Assembly: GCF_000970045.1 (NCBI RefSeq) | Contig: NZ_CP009505.1 | Location: 3,496,808-3,560,807 of the forward strand | Origin: Methanosarcina sp. MTP4 | GTDB lineage: Archaea; Halobacteriota; Methanosarcinia; Methanosarcinales; Methanosarcinaceae | DNA length: 64,000 bases | Direction: 5' to 3' | Shown here: positions 27,909 through 37,917 of the stretch, in pieces | Position numbering within the stretch: the stretch's first letter is position 1 | Layout: each line of letters starts with the position of its first letter | The notes under the pieces: generated by a model | What the model saw: the letters and a program-made list of their open reading frames with translations, nothing else | Databases searched by the model: none | What the model was told of the DNA's origin: nothing | Position numbers and translations under genes: made by a program

Positions 27909-29177
27909 ATGATAATGGTTTCAAAGGCCCTGCCGTTCACTAAAGAAGAGATGCAAAAAATTATTGAAAAATACCCGACCCCTTTCCACATTTACGATGA
28001 AAAGGCCATTCGGGAAAACGCCCGGAAGATGAAGAAAGCTTTCAGGGACGTCCCCGGCTTCAAGGAATTCTTTGCCGTAAAGGCCCTTCCAAATCCCTAT
28101 ATCCTGAAAATCCTCAAGGAAGAAGGCTTCGGGGCGGACTGCAGTTCCCTACCCGAGCTGATTTTGGCGGAAAAGGCGGGAATGACAGGGGACGACATCA
28201 TGTTCAGTTCCAACGACACCCCTGCCGAGGAGTTCGTAAAGGCAAAAGAAATGGGCGGCTACATTAACCTGGACGACATCAGCCACATCCCCTACCTGGA
28301 AGCACACGCCGGGCTCCCGGAAATCGTCTGCTTCAGGTACAACCCCGGCCCCCTGAAGGAAGGAAACGCCATCATCGGAAAACCCGAAGAAGCCAAGTAC
28401 GGTTTTACCCGGGAACAGCTCTTCGAAGGGTACAGGACCCTCAGGGACAAGGGCGTAAAACGCTTCGGGATGCACACAATGGTCGCCTCGAACGAGCTTG
28501 ACCCCAAATACTTCGTGGAAACCGCCAGGATCCTCTTCGAGCTCATCGTGGAAATCTCAAAGGAACTCGGAATCCAGTTCGAGTTCGTAAACCTCGGCGG
28601 CGGGATCGGCATCCCCTACAGGCCCGACCAGGAACCGGTCTCCTTCGATGTCATTGCAAAAGGCGCAAAAGAAGCCTACGACGCCACAATCACCGCAAAC
28701 GGGCTCGCTCCTCTCAAGATCTATATCGAATGCGGGAGGGTCATAACAGGACCCTACGGCTACCTCATCTCCCAGGTCAGGCACCTCAAAAGCACCTACA
28801 AGGACTACGTAGGGATGGACTCCTGCATGGCAAACCTCATGCGCCCGGGACTCTACGGAGCATACCACCATATAAGCGTGCTCGGGAAAGAAAACGAACC
28901 CCCTGTCCACAAATATGACGTAACCGGTTCCCTTTGCGAAAACAACGACAAGTTTGCAATCGACCGGATACTCCCGGAAATCGAAATAGGCGACATCCTG
29001 GCAATCCACGACGCCGGCGCCCACGGGCATGCCATGGGTTTCAACTACAACGGAAAACTCCGCTCAGCCGAACTCCTCCTCAGGGAAGATGGAAGCGTCG
29101 TGCAGATCCGGAGAGCCGAGACCATCGAGGACTACTTTGCAACCCTGGATTTTGAAGGATTGAAGGATTTCAGGTGA
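27909..29177 (+). CDS. lysA: Diaminopimelate decarboxylase-like PLP enzyme
   Basis: A 422-residue fold-type III (alanine racemase-like) PLP decarboxylase. FFAVKALPNP (about 54-63) contains the PLP-binding lysine, GMHTMV and FVNLGGGIGIPY are the phosphate-binding regions, ECGRVITGPYGYL and SLCENNDKFA hold substrate-site residues, and DAGAHGHAMGFNYNG is the C-terminal signature. It is most like diaminopimelate decarboxylase, which makes lysine; the HTMVASN variant and the long form leave room for a related decarboxylase. Two ATGs are close together (27909 and 27915). No other lysine genes are adjacent. Confidence 0.85.
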   Translation: MIMVSKALPFTKEEMQKIIEKYPTPFHIYDEKAIRENARKMKKAFRDVPGFKEFFAVKALPNPYILKILKEEGFGADCSSLPELILAEKAGMTGDDIMFSSNDTPAEEFVKAKEMGGYINLDDISHIPYLEAHAGLPEIVCFRYNPGPLKEGNAIIGKPEEAKYGFTREQLFEGYRTLRDKGVKRFGMHTMVASNELDPKYFVETARILFELIVEISKELGIQFEFVNLGGGIGIPYRPDQEPVSFDVIAKGAKEAYDATITANGLAPLKIYIECGRVITGPYGYLISQVRHLKSTYKDYVGMDSCMANLMRPGLYGAYHHISVLGKENEPPVHKYDVTGSLCENNDKFAIDRILPEIEIGDILAIHDAGAHGHAMGFNYNGKLRSAELLLREDGSVVQIRRAETIEDYFATLDFEGLKDFR

Positions 29178-30371
29178 AAGTTTAAAAGCTTAAAAACAGA
29201 CCAGAAGCCTGAACCTTTCTATTTTCTTCTTTTCTACTTTTTCATTTTACCTTCTCTTTTTACTTTCGCTTTTCAAGATCCTTCTGTTGATTCGGAAAAA
29301 CTTTGCCATATCAAAACCTAAACTTCCCAAAGTTCAAGGTACTTGATCATCCATTGAAACTTGTGAATTGTTTTTTAATTTAATTAGTTATCTGGTATCT
29401 TTCTGAAGTCCAAAAACTACATGCTACCCCAAGAATGAAGTTAATCCACAAGAACTTTAGAAATACAGGTCGATTGTGTTCCAGTTTTTAAATGTATCTA
29501 CATGGATGTATATAAACGAGAGAATTTTAAACTCGTGACCCTTCAAATTTTTCCTTTTTTCTTCAATTTCGGTCTAATTGGGATCTTTATAAAAATAAAA
29601 ATGACATCATGAAGGGTCGTGAATTTTTCAACGGTTCACACTGTTAAGTTGAAATTCATTGAATAATTTTGGGGTTGAATATTCCTTAAAAAAGGAATCA
29701 TTAGACGTCATATCAGAATATAAAATACTGAAGATAAATTCCAAAATTATATTATTATATGGAATGAAAATGGGTAGCGTCACAGACCAATTATCATAGG
29801 GGGAAAAATTCGGGGGTGGTTAAAACAAAAATACACGAAATGCAGCAATTTATTCTGGGTCTTTAGTGGCTTTAAGGGATAAGTCAAAGATAACATCAAG
29901 TATTTTTGTTTACGATCCCTTAACCACGGAACACACGAAAGGACACGGAAGCCGGCCTGACGGCCGATGAGTACTCCGGGACTTTAAATAATCGATTCAA
30001 AACTCATTGTGAACAAAACGCCATATCAACCTTAATTGCCGTCTTCCACCCGTTCTTTTTCCGTGATTTTCCGTGTCTTTCCGTGGTTTGAATGCACACA
30101 CCAAACGTCTCCACCAACAAAAACACAACCTGTATGAGTATAGAGCAATTCCCGATATGAAAATCTGAAGTTATATTTTCACCATTCCTAAGCCATATTT
30201 GCAAGACAAAACTTTGAAAAAAATATTGCATTTTCCAAACACAGGAAAACCGCGATTATTACTGATTCTAGATGGATATCAGTCTTTTTCCATACAGAAA
30301 ATTTCAACAGCAAATCAGAGACATCAATAAGAAATTTCAATTTCCAAAAACTAAAAGGAGATATCAATAAC
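29178..30371. other. Long intergenic region
   Basis: About 1.2 kb of mainly AT-rich sequence without a convincing gene. It contains a 9-bp inverted repeat (GACCCTTCA at 29537, TGAAGGGTC at 29610), a larger inverted-repeat element (29921-30090, listed separately), and the leader of the surface protein gene at 30372. Confidence 0.5.
29921..30090. repeat. Inverted-repeat element with CACGGAA-type arms
   Basis: Arms of about 29 bp, AACCACGGAACACACGAAAG onward at 29921-29950 and its approximate reverse complement at 30059-30090, flank about 110 bp. The interior has a GC-rich mini-hairpin (CGGCC and GGCCG near 29953-29967) and no coding frame. It looks like a short palindromic mobile remnant. Confidence 0.6.
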
Positions 30372-31539
30372 ATGATTACATCCAGAAAAATAATCTTTTT
30401 CTTAGCCATGGTAGCCCTTCTAGCTATGATGCCCGGGGCTGCTTCGGCACAGGAGCCATTCACCTGCGACGGCAAGGCATTCGTCGTCCAGGACCAACTA
30501 GCAAATCTCTACAATGTCACCCTGACGGACGGGTCGGCTACACTAACCCAGATCCTTCCCACCGCCACAATCGAATACAACAACCTTGGGTATCGGTCGA
30601 CAGACGGACTGCTCTACGCCGCCCAGCTCCAGGGAACCGGGTATGGTGACGGGATTGTCCAGATTATTCGGATAGATGCCAACGGCAACATCGAAGGTCT
30701 CGGACTTCCACCGGGCCTGCCGACGGGAGTACAAACACGGTTCGACGCAGGGGACATCTCAGCCGACGGCAACACCATGTACATCACATTCGGCGCGAGA
30801 AGTGATGATCCACAGACTACACTCGGATACAACCTGAACCTCTACAAGCTCGATCTGGGAAGCTGGGCAGGGCCACCAAACCCGCTGCCCCCCGTGACCA
30901 TTGTCTCCATCACCGGGGACAATGCCTGGGTCAACGACTGGGCCTACAACCCGAATGACGGGCTGCTCTACGGCGGCGACCAGTGGGGGACAAGTCTCAA
31001 TTCCAACAGCCAGCTCTCGGTACTAAACCCTGCAACTGGCGTTCGAACCGACTATGATGTCGGTTTTGGCCCTACCACTGCATTTGGTGCAGCCTGGTAT
31101 GACTCCGTACGGGGGACCATCTTCCTGTATCAGAATACAGGCACAATCTACGAAATCGACGTGAGTGATCTGGGAGGTGCGGGTCCATCGATTCTCAACT
31201 CCTGGTCAGCACCCGTTTCCACCCGTAATGACGGTACTTTCTGTGCAGGATTACCAGCAGCACCGGAAATTGATATCGAAAAGTCAACAAACGGGGAAGA
31301 TGCAGATGCACCACCGGGACCGACAATTACGGCTGGAGAAACAGTCACATGGGAATATGTGGTGAACAACACAGGAAACGTGCCACTGATAAACGTTACA
31401 GTGACTGATGACCAGGGAGTAACTCCGGTTTACCAGTCAGGGGACGACGGAGACAATATACTACAGCCAGGCGAGATATGGATATACAACGCAACAGGAA
31501 CCGCAATATCGGGACCGTACGCAAACAACGGGACTGTAA
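30372..31539 (+). pseudogene. Repeat-built surface protein, 5' part, split by an IS element
   Basis: Signal peptide (residues about 1-26, ending AASA) followed by a beta-propeller-like region of about 270 residues (LYAAQLQG, DGLLYGGDQWG, IYEIDVSDLGG) and the start of the first 116-residue repeat (EIDIEKSTNGEDADAPPGP). At 31540 an IS1634-type element begins inside that repeat. The frame runs on into the IS and stops at 31625. Joining base 31539 to 33471 (one copy of the 5-bp target duplication removed) restores a continuous frame of 997 codons to the stop at 35293. A truncated exported protein may still be made. Confidence 0.85.
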
Positions 31540-33465
31540 CTCAGCTTTCAAAGAAACGCGATTTTCCCCTTGATTTTCCACAAAAATCAATAGCAAGAGA
31601 ACGTGTTCAAAAAATGCGTTTGTAGAGCCTAAGTATCTAATTCACTTTAAAAAGTCTATTGATATTGTTTTTTTCAAAAAGTATTTATATATGTAATGCC
31701 TAAATAAACTATATGGTTTTTTTAAAACAGAAATTAATCAACGGTAAATCATACTGGTATATTGTTAAAACTGGTAGAGTTAATGGAAAAGTGAAAACTA
31801 TTTTTCAGGTCTATCTGGGCAACGCAGAAAAGATACTTGAGATGAAAAACCTGTGTGAATCATTGCCCTATATTAAACTTAGATCCTTTGAATACGGCAA
31901 AGTTGCCGCACTTCTTCATGTGAATGAAGAATTTGGATTTGTTGATATCGTAAACAGTCACACTGAAAAAAAGTCAATAGATGGTTTGAGTGTAGGGGAA
32001 TATCTTTTACTTGATATTATAGGAAAAAGTCATGGAGTTCTAAGTGAAAACGGTATCGAAGAATGGTTCAATAAATCCACCTTAGCTTTTATGTGGAACT
32101 TTCCACACAGATTAAGTTGTCAGAATTTCTTGAATCAAATGAGCTACATCGATTCTGACACAATGAAAAAAATCGAGGACGATCTGTGCCAAGTTCTTGT
32201 AAAAAAGGGGTTGACTCCCTCTGTACTATTTGTGGATGAATCAAACTGGTTTACCTATGCTACCAATCATGATGAAAAAAGTGAACTTCTTCATAAAGGG
32301 TATAACAAAAAGCATCGTAAAGACAAAAATCAGGTGTCTGTAGCACTGGCTGCAAATGATTATAACATCCCTTTTATTCACGAAACATATCCTGGAAATG
32401 TTCATGATTCAGAGGAATTTTCAGGCCTAATAGACAAAATAATAACTCGTCTGTCTGAGTTGAATATTTGTTCGGAAGACCTTGTTCTTGTTTTTGATAA
32501 AGGAAACAACTCTAAGGACAACATTGAGAAGGTAACTTCAAAGATGAATTTTGTAGGGGCTGTAAAAGCAAATCAGGCCGAAGAGCTGCTTGATATTCCC
32601 CTCTCCAAATTTAAACATTTATATGAGACTTCAAAAGACAATAAAATTTATGGATTTCGGACAACGCACCAGTTTTACGGGACCGAGTTTACAACCGTGA
32701 TAACCTACAACGAAGGAACTTACAAACTTCAAAAAAGAACTTATGAATCAAATAAATCAAAAATAATTGAGAATTTGGAGGATCTACAGAAGAGACTGGA
32801 AAGCAACAGAGGAAAAGCAAGAAACAGAAGCAGCGTGGAAAAAGAGGTTGCTGACATAATTATCAAAAAGTACAGGACTGAAGTGAAATATGAAATAACT
32901 GATGTTCCGGAAGGTAAGAAAAAGCCCCAGTTAAAGTTCTGGATTGATGAGGAAAATGAAAACAAGTGTGAAAAATCATTTGGAAAAAATCTACTGTTTA
33001 CAGATAAACATCAGTGGCATACCAAAAAAATTGTGCAGACATACAACAACAAAGGCGCTATAGAGGATGATTTTAAGCTATTGAACGATCACTTGCTTGT
33101 CCCTGTAGGACCTGTTTATCACCATAAAGACGAAAATATTAGAGTTCATGTGTTTCTGTCCATAATTGGCTTACTTTTCTACAGATATTTAGCCTGGGAA
33201 ACCAAAAGATATGGATTATCTATGAGGAAACTCATTGAAAATTTGTCGGAAATAAGGCTGGCGGTTGTCCAGGAAAAAAAATCAAATGAAAGTAAAATAA
33301 TTATGGAGGAGATGAGCACAAAGCAAGCATCATTATTCTCTTTCTTGAACCTGGGAAAATACCTGCCATCTCAATAAAAACGCTATCATTAGGATCATTC
33401 ATTTCTTAGGCCTACACAAATATAGTCGCTTGATGACGGAAAATCATGCATCTTTGAAAGTCAAG
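31540..33465 (+). mobile_element. Complete IS1634-type insertion sequence
   Basis: The element is 1926 bp. It is bounded by imperfect 28-bp terminal inverted repeats (left begins CTCAGCTTTCAAAGA, right reads CTTGACTTTCAAAGA on the other strand; 21 of 28 positions match). A 5-bp target duplication TGTAA flanks it (31535-31539 and 33466-33470). It carries one transposase gene. The intact ends and open transposase indicate a recent insertion. Confidence 0.93.
31713..33377 (+). CDS. IS1634 family transposase
   Basis: A 554-residue DDE transposase of the IS4 superfamily. The catalytic aspartates are probably in VLFVDESNW (about 175) and VLVFDKGNN (about 265), and the glutamate in YNNKGAIEDDFKLL (about 453), which matches the Y-(2)-R/K-(3)-E-(6)-K arrangement of the family. 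The frame is intact, so the element may be active. It is the only gene in the element and is far more AT-rich than the gene it interrupts. Confidence 0.93.
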   Translation: MVFLKQKLINGKSYWYIVKTGRVNGKVKTIFQVYLGNAEKILEMKNLCESLPYIKLRSFEYGKVAALLHVNEEFGFVDIVNSHTEKKSIDGLSVGEYLLLDIIGKSHGVLSENGIEEWFNKSTLAFMWNFPHRLSCQNFLNQMSYIDSDTMKKIEDDLCQVLVKKGLTPSVLFVDESNWFTYATNHDEKSELLHKGYNKKHRKDKNQVSVALAANDYNIPFIHETYPGNVHDSEEFSGLIDKIITRLSELNICSEDLVLVFDKGNNSKDNIEKVTSKMNFVGAVKANQAEELLDIPLSKFKHLYETSKDNKIYGFRTTHQFYGTEFTTVITYNEGTYKLQKRTYESNKSKIIENLEDLQKRLESNRGKARNRSSVEKEVADIIIKKYRTEVKYEITDVPEGKKKPQLKFWIDEENENKCEKSFGKNLLFTDKHQWHTKKIVQTYNNKGAIEDDFKLLNDHLLVPVGPVYHHKDENIRVHVFLSIIGLLFYRYLAWETKRYGLSMRKLIENLSEIRLAVVQEKKSNESKIIMEEMSTKQASLFSFLNLGKYLPSQ

Positions 33466-33470
33466 TGTAA

Positions 33471-35293
33471 ACGCAGATTACGACGGAATCACGGTAACAG
33501 ACACAGACCCGAGCAATTACCTGGGCGAAGAAGCAGCAGCTCCAGAAATTGATATCGAAAAGTCAACAAACGGCGAAGATGCAGATGCACCACCGGGACC
33601 AACGATTACGGCTGGAGACACCGTCACCTGGGAATATGTGGTGAACAACACAGGAAACGTGCCACTGATAAACGTTATAGTGACTGATGACCAGGGAGTA
33701 ACTCCGGTTTACCAGTCAGGGGACGACGGAGACAATATACTACAGCCGGGCGAGATATGGATATACAACGTAACAGGAACCGCAATATCGGAGCCGTACG
33801 CAAACAACGGGACTGTAAACGCAGATTACGATGGAATGACTGTAACAGACACAGACCCGAGTAATTACCTGGGCGAAGAAGCAGCAGCACCGGAAATTGA
33901 TATCGAAAAGTCAACAAACGGCGAAGATGCAGATGCACCACCGGGACCAACGATTACGGCTGGAGACACAGTGACATGGGAATATGTGGTAAACAACACA
34001 GGAAACGTGCCACTGATAAACGTTACAGTGACTGATGACCAGGGAGTAACTCCGGTTTACCAGTCAGGGGACGACGGAGACAACATACTACAGCCAGGCG
34101 AGATATGGATATACAACGCAACAGGAACCGCAATATCGGGACCGTACGCAAACAACGGGACTGTAAACGCAGATTACGACGGAATCACGGTAACAGACAC
34201 AGACCCGAGCAATTACCTGGGCGAAGAAGCAGCAGCTCCAGAAATTGATATCGAAAAGTCAACAAACGGCGAAGATGCAGATGCACCACCGGGACCAACG
34301 ATTACGGCTGGAGACACAGTGACATGGGAATATGTGGTAAACAACACAGGAAACGTGCCACTGATAAACGTTACAGTGACTGATGACCAGGGAGTAACTC
34401 CGGTTTACCAGTCAGGGGACGACGGAGACAACATACTACAGCCAGGCGAGATATGGATATACAACGCAACAGGAACCGCAATATCGGGACCGTACGCAAA
34501 CAACGGGACTGTAAACGCAGATTACGACGGAATCACGGTAACAGACACAGACCCGAGCAATTACCTGGGCGAAGAAGCAGCAGCACCGGAAATTGATATC
34601 GAAAAGTCAACAAACGGCGAAGATGCAGATGCACCACCGGGCTTGTCATATGTGGTTGGTGCACCCATTGAATGGACCTATGTGGTCACGAACACAGGGG
34701 ACGTGACACTGACGAATATCGTGGTCACTGATGACCAAGGAGTTACGGTAAGCTGCCCGACTGACACACTTGACCCAGGCGAATCGATTACATGCACAGC
34801 CACGGGTACTGCAATGGTAGGGCAGTACGCAAACAACGGAACTGCAACAGGCTACTATGACGGCATGACAGCCACTGACACTGATCCGAGCCACTACTTT
34901 GGCATCGATGCACCGGGAGTCGGAACTCCGGGATACTGGAAGAACCACCCGGAGGCGTGGCCTGTGGATGAAATCGAGATAGGAGGAATAATTTACCCGA
35001 GAGATGATGCAATAGATTACATGATGGATCCGGTGAAGAAGGACAAGACCTTCACCATGTTCCCTGCTCTTGTGGCTGCCAAGCTGAATGTGCTGATAGG
35101 CAACGAATACGATAAATGTGCAGAGGAAGCAGGCATTGATTTCATTGCCGAGGCCGATGCATGGATGGAAGAAAATCCAATAGGCAGTAAGGTAAAAGGA
35201 AACAGTAAAGAATGGAAGGAAGGTGAACCGCTCTACGAGTGGCTGGACTGGTACAACAACGGGTATTGCTTCTGGGCACCGGAAAGGTACTGA
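33471..35293 (+). pseudogene. Repeat-built surface protein, 3' part
   Basis: This is the rest of the gene that starts at 30372. It completes repeat 1 and holds three near-identical 348-bp (116-residue) repeats starting at 33545, 33893 and 34241, and a fifth diverged repeat from 34589. The repeats are beta-sandwich units of the DUF11/DUF7507 kind (TWEYVVNNTGNVPLINVTVT, EIWIYNATGTAISGPYANNG). The C-terminal domain starts with GTPGYWKNHPEAWP and ends at CFWAPERY. Without its signal peptide this half is probably not exported or expressed, although an internal GTG at 33638 exists. Confidence 0.85.
33545..34588. repeat. Three tandem 348-bp near-identical coding repeats
   Basis: Units begin at 33545, 33893 and 34241 with GAAATTGATATCGAAAAGTC and differ at only a few positions. 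A fourth near-identical unit starts at 31266 and is interrupted by the IS, and a diverged fifth starts at 34589. Confidence 0.95.
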
Positions 35294-36196
35294 AGCAGGA
35301 TAAGAAATTCAGGGTTCAGGCATTGCCTGTGCCCTTTCTTTTTTGTGAAAAGCAGATATTGTCCCTCTTTAAACTGCTTTTTAGTTCATCTATTTCTTTA
35401 ATAATTGATCCATTTCATCTAAGGAAAAGGTTAATAATCCAGGGTTTTCTTCCGGAAAACAAATATTTCGAGGAACCGAAGGATTTCAGGTAATGACAGT
35501 AAGTAATACCTGTCAGAAAACGCTGACAAGGTCCTGAAACTTTCAACTTTCTTTTGTACCTTAAATTTATACCTTCAACTTCCACCATCAATTTTCTTCT
35601 TTTTACCTTCAATTTTTAAATTTACCTTTTTTGTGGCTCATCCGCCGATACAGCGTTTTTATGTAGAGGAACCTGCCTTCGCCCCAACGTACCAGGGTCA
35701 GGGCCAAATTCCCGGATATAATGTTCATTCGGTGGGAAACAAAAAATTCCTTTTTTATATATTTGGGATAGAGAATCCACCATGGGATTCAAAAAATCGC
35801 ATGCAACAGAGGCATTGTACATCCGGAATCAGGAAACATAAAACTAACATTGAAATTGTGCTTAATACACATTGATTTTTTGTGCATAAAAAAGGAAAAA
35901 ATATGGAACTCCCGAGCTTGATAACTATTCTATTTTATCCTCATGCCAGGCCTTTTTATTATCTTCAAGAAGACCGGAAACGATGCCGAAGTCATATTTC
36001 ACTTTTTTGATAGCTCCGGCTACAAGATAGAAATATTCAGGAAAAGTAGGGAGTTGAGATTACATCAAAAAAGAGATCAAGAGGCACATTTACAGAACAA
36101 TTATTCCTGAACATGATTTCAAAAATTATATAATTAGAAAGAATTATTCAAACCCCAAATAACAGAAAAACGCCAGGTGGAAAAACACAGGGGAAA
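35294..36196. other. Intergenic region with a possible gene remnant
   Basis: About 900 bp. Besides the terminator it has a small hairpin near 35509-35526 (TGTCAG, CTGACA). On the minus strand 36063-35925 encodes PEYFYLVAGAIKK and then KYDFGIVSGLLEDNKKAW to a TAG, which looks like the C-terminal end of a lost gene. Other open frames look random. Confidence 0.4.
35312..35344 (+). terminator. Terminator hairpin after the surface protein gene
   Basis: GGG, TT, CAGGCA, T, TGCCTG, TG, CCC forms a stem and is followed by TTTCTTTTTT. It starts 19 nt after the stop codon at 35293. Confidence 0.65.
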
Positions 36197-36661
36197 ATGA
36201 AAATGGGAACTAAAAGAAATATAACAATTTGCTTCGGAGTTTTACTTGTCTTAACAAGTATGCTTTTGCCTGCTGCAAGTGCAACAAAGTATTGGGTAGT
36301 AGGTAACGAATTTAAGAATGTATTGGTTATCGTAGACATGGATGATATTGGTGGATACATAATTGATCCGCTGGATAGCAAGGAAATTGATCTGGATGTC
36401 TATGTCGACGATGGGCTTGAGAAAAGAGAATTAGAGTATTCCGATATACTGGTATCAGATAAAGAAATAATATTGGTTTACGATAAATCAGCATTTGAGG
36501 GAATTAACCTGGAACCAGGGGATGAATTAAAATTCACTTTCGACCTTGGCAAAGGGGGATTGAGCGATGACCTGGACGTAAAGATACTGGGATTAGATTC
36601 AGAAAGCTCGAAAAAAGATAAAGGATCTGAAAATGCTCCGGGGCAAATTAAAAAAGAGTGA
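36197..36661 (+). CDS. Small exported protein
   Basis: 154 residues with a signal peptide (ending at about residue 30, PAASA). The mature part is a beta-rich domain of about 100 residues (YWVVGNEFKNVLVIVDMDD, LDVYVDDG, GDELKFTFDLG) and a charged, probably flexible C terminus (SSKKDKGSENAPGQIKKE). It has no anchor. AGGGG lies upstream of the ATG. The family is not recognised. Confidence 0.72.
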   Translation: MKMGTKRNITICFGVLLVLTSMLLPAASATKYWVVGNEFKNVLVIVDMDDIGGYIIDPLDSKEIDLDVYVDDGLEKRELEYSDILVSDKEIILVYDKSAFEGINLEPGDELKFTFDLGKGGLSDDLDVKILGLDSESSKKDKGSENAPGQIKKE

Positions 36662-36740
36662 GTAAAAAAAATTAAAAGAAAAAACGTTTTAACTTCCATT
36701 CATTATTTTTAACCTTTTTTAATCCTATTCAGTACTGAAT

Positions 36741-37289
36741 TTATCTTGTGGAAGGCCTGTCAAAGAAAATGTTCTTTCCTTTCACACTCAGCGGAAGCCC
36801 CATTGCAACATCCGCATCTATCATTTTAAAATAGCAGGCTGCAGCCCCGGCAGAATACAGCACACGGTTATCGATGCAGAGGTCCTTTGCCTTCGCTGCG
36901 GCCGAGCCCACGGCAATCCCGAGGTCCAGGTACTTGATCATGCACTGGGGCCCGAGAAATTCCTTCTGAACCTTTTCATGCGCGAGCATCTCTTTGCAGG
37001 TCGCAAAGCCGCAGGCTCCGCAGTCCAGGCTGCTCACTCCCGAAGCCTTCAGGCCGATCAGGACAATGGCATCTGCACCCCTTACGTTCCGGGCGTCCCG
37101 GAGCAGGAATTTGAGGCTTTTGATTTTGCTCAGCTCTTCCATCTTGCCTGCGAGTTCGGCTTTTTCTTCAGGGTCAAGGAGGCAGGTCACGATGTCGTCT
37201 ATGCCCTTGCCTTTCGGGGCGGTGCGGGCGGCGGTGAGGATGATTTTTGCAAGGGTATCCAGGGATTCAAGTTCGGGATTTAGCTTCAT
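36741..37289 (-). CDS. DUF2148 ferredoxin-domain protein
   Basis: A 182-residue protein matching the DUF2148 family. The central DCGACGFATCKEM (about 89-101) with a further cysteine in GPQCMIKYLDLG gives a four-cysteine set suited to an iron-sulfur cluster, and the N-terminal TAARTAPKGKGIDDI resembles a flavin-type nitroreductase segment. A redox role is likely, with partner unknown. The start is ATG. It is a single gene convergent with the small exported protein gene. Confidence 0.88.
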   Translation of the reverse strand: MKLNPELESLDTLAKIILTAARTAPKGKGIDDIVTCLLDPEEKAELAGKMEELSKIKSLKFLLRDARNVRGADAIVLIGLKASGVSSLDCGACGFATCKEMLAHEKVQKEFLGPQCMIKYLDLGIAVGSAAAKAKDLCIDNRVLYSAGAAACYFKMIDADVAMGLPLSVKGKNIFFDRPSTR

Positions 37290-37444
37290 GGAAAGTAAAA
37301 AACCTTCAGGCTATTTATAAATTAAGCCAGATTGAACCCGGGGAATTAGGGAAAAAAATAAGGAAAAATCCGGAAACTCCATTGAACGGTTCGAATAATT
37401 AAAAATGTATATAATTGATCCTGCAAATGTATTACTGATCAGAT

Positions 37445-37783
37445 ATGGACACGGAAGAAAACGCCAGGAAAAAAGAAGAATGGATCGAAAGGATGAAGCG
37501 GGAAGGAAAGTTAACGCGAAACCCCACTGAAGACCACAAATTCGGGTTAAAGACTCTCCAGAATAACACCCGTAGAAACATCCTGATCACCCTTGGGAGC
37601 GGCAAGAAGTCTTATGAAGAAATAAAAGAGGAATTCAACCTGAACAGTTCCATGGCCAATTTCCACCTCAGCATGCTCGAAGATGCCCTTTACATCGAAA
37701 AGGAAGAAAAGGAAGGGACGGCATACTATTCCCCGACACCGAGGGGAGAAGGGTTCCTGGAAAACGTTGAGATGAAGAAGTAA
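37445..37783 (+). CDS. ArsR-type winged-helix regulator
   Basis: 112 residues. A charged N-terminal helix precedes a winged helix-turn-helix: NNTRRNILITLGSGKKSYEE, FNLNSSMANFHLSMLEDALY and a wing ending in TAYYSPTPRGEGFL. No metal-binding cysteines are present, so it is not a classical metal sensor. A TATA-like stretch ATGTATATAAT lies about 40 nt before the ATG. The target genes are unknown. Confidence 0.85.
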   Translation: MDTEENARKKEEWIERMKREGKLTRNPTEDHKFGLKTLQNNTRRNILITLGSGKKSYEEIKEEFNLNSSMANFHLSMLEDALYIEKEEKEGTAYYSPTPRGEGFLENVEMKK

Positions 37784-37917
37784 GAATCAAGCTGGAAAGG
37801 CCAGCTTTAAAAAATAAAAGCTCAACTTTTAATCTTTTGAATTTTTCCATGTGACCGGAAAACGATGGTTACACGCAAGCAAAACTCTTTTAGCTTTGCT
37901 TATCTAAGGTTCATGGT

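Noticed and set aside
30372-31625. A stand-alone 417-residue surface protein gene
   Set aside because: Its last 28 codons are IS sequence. The target duplication and the restored frame show it is the 5' part of a longer gene.
35633-35875. 80-residue plus-strand frame after the surface protein
   Set aside because: Low-complexity AT-rich ending, no ribosome site and no conserved features.
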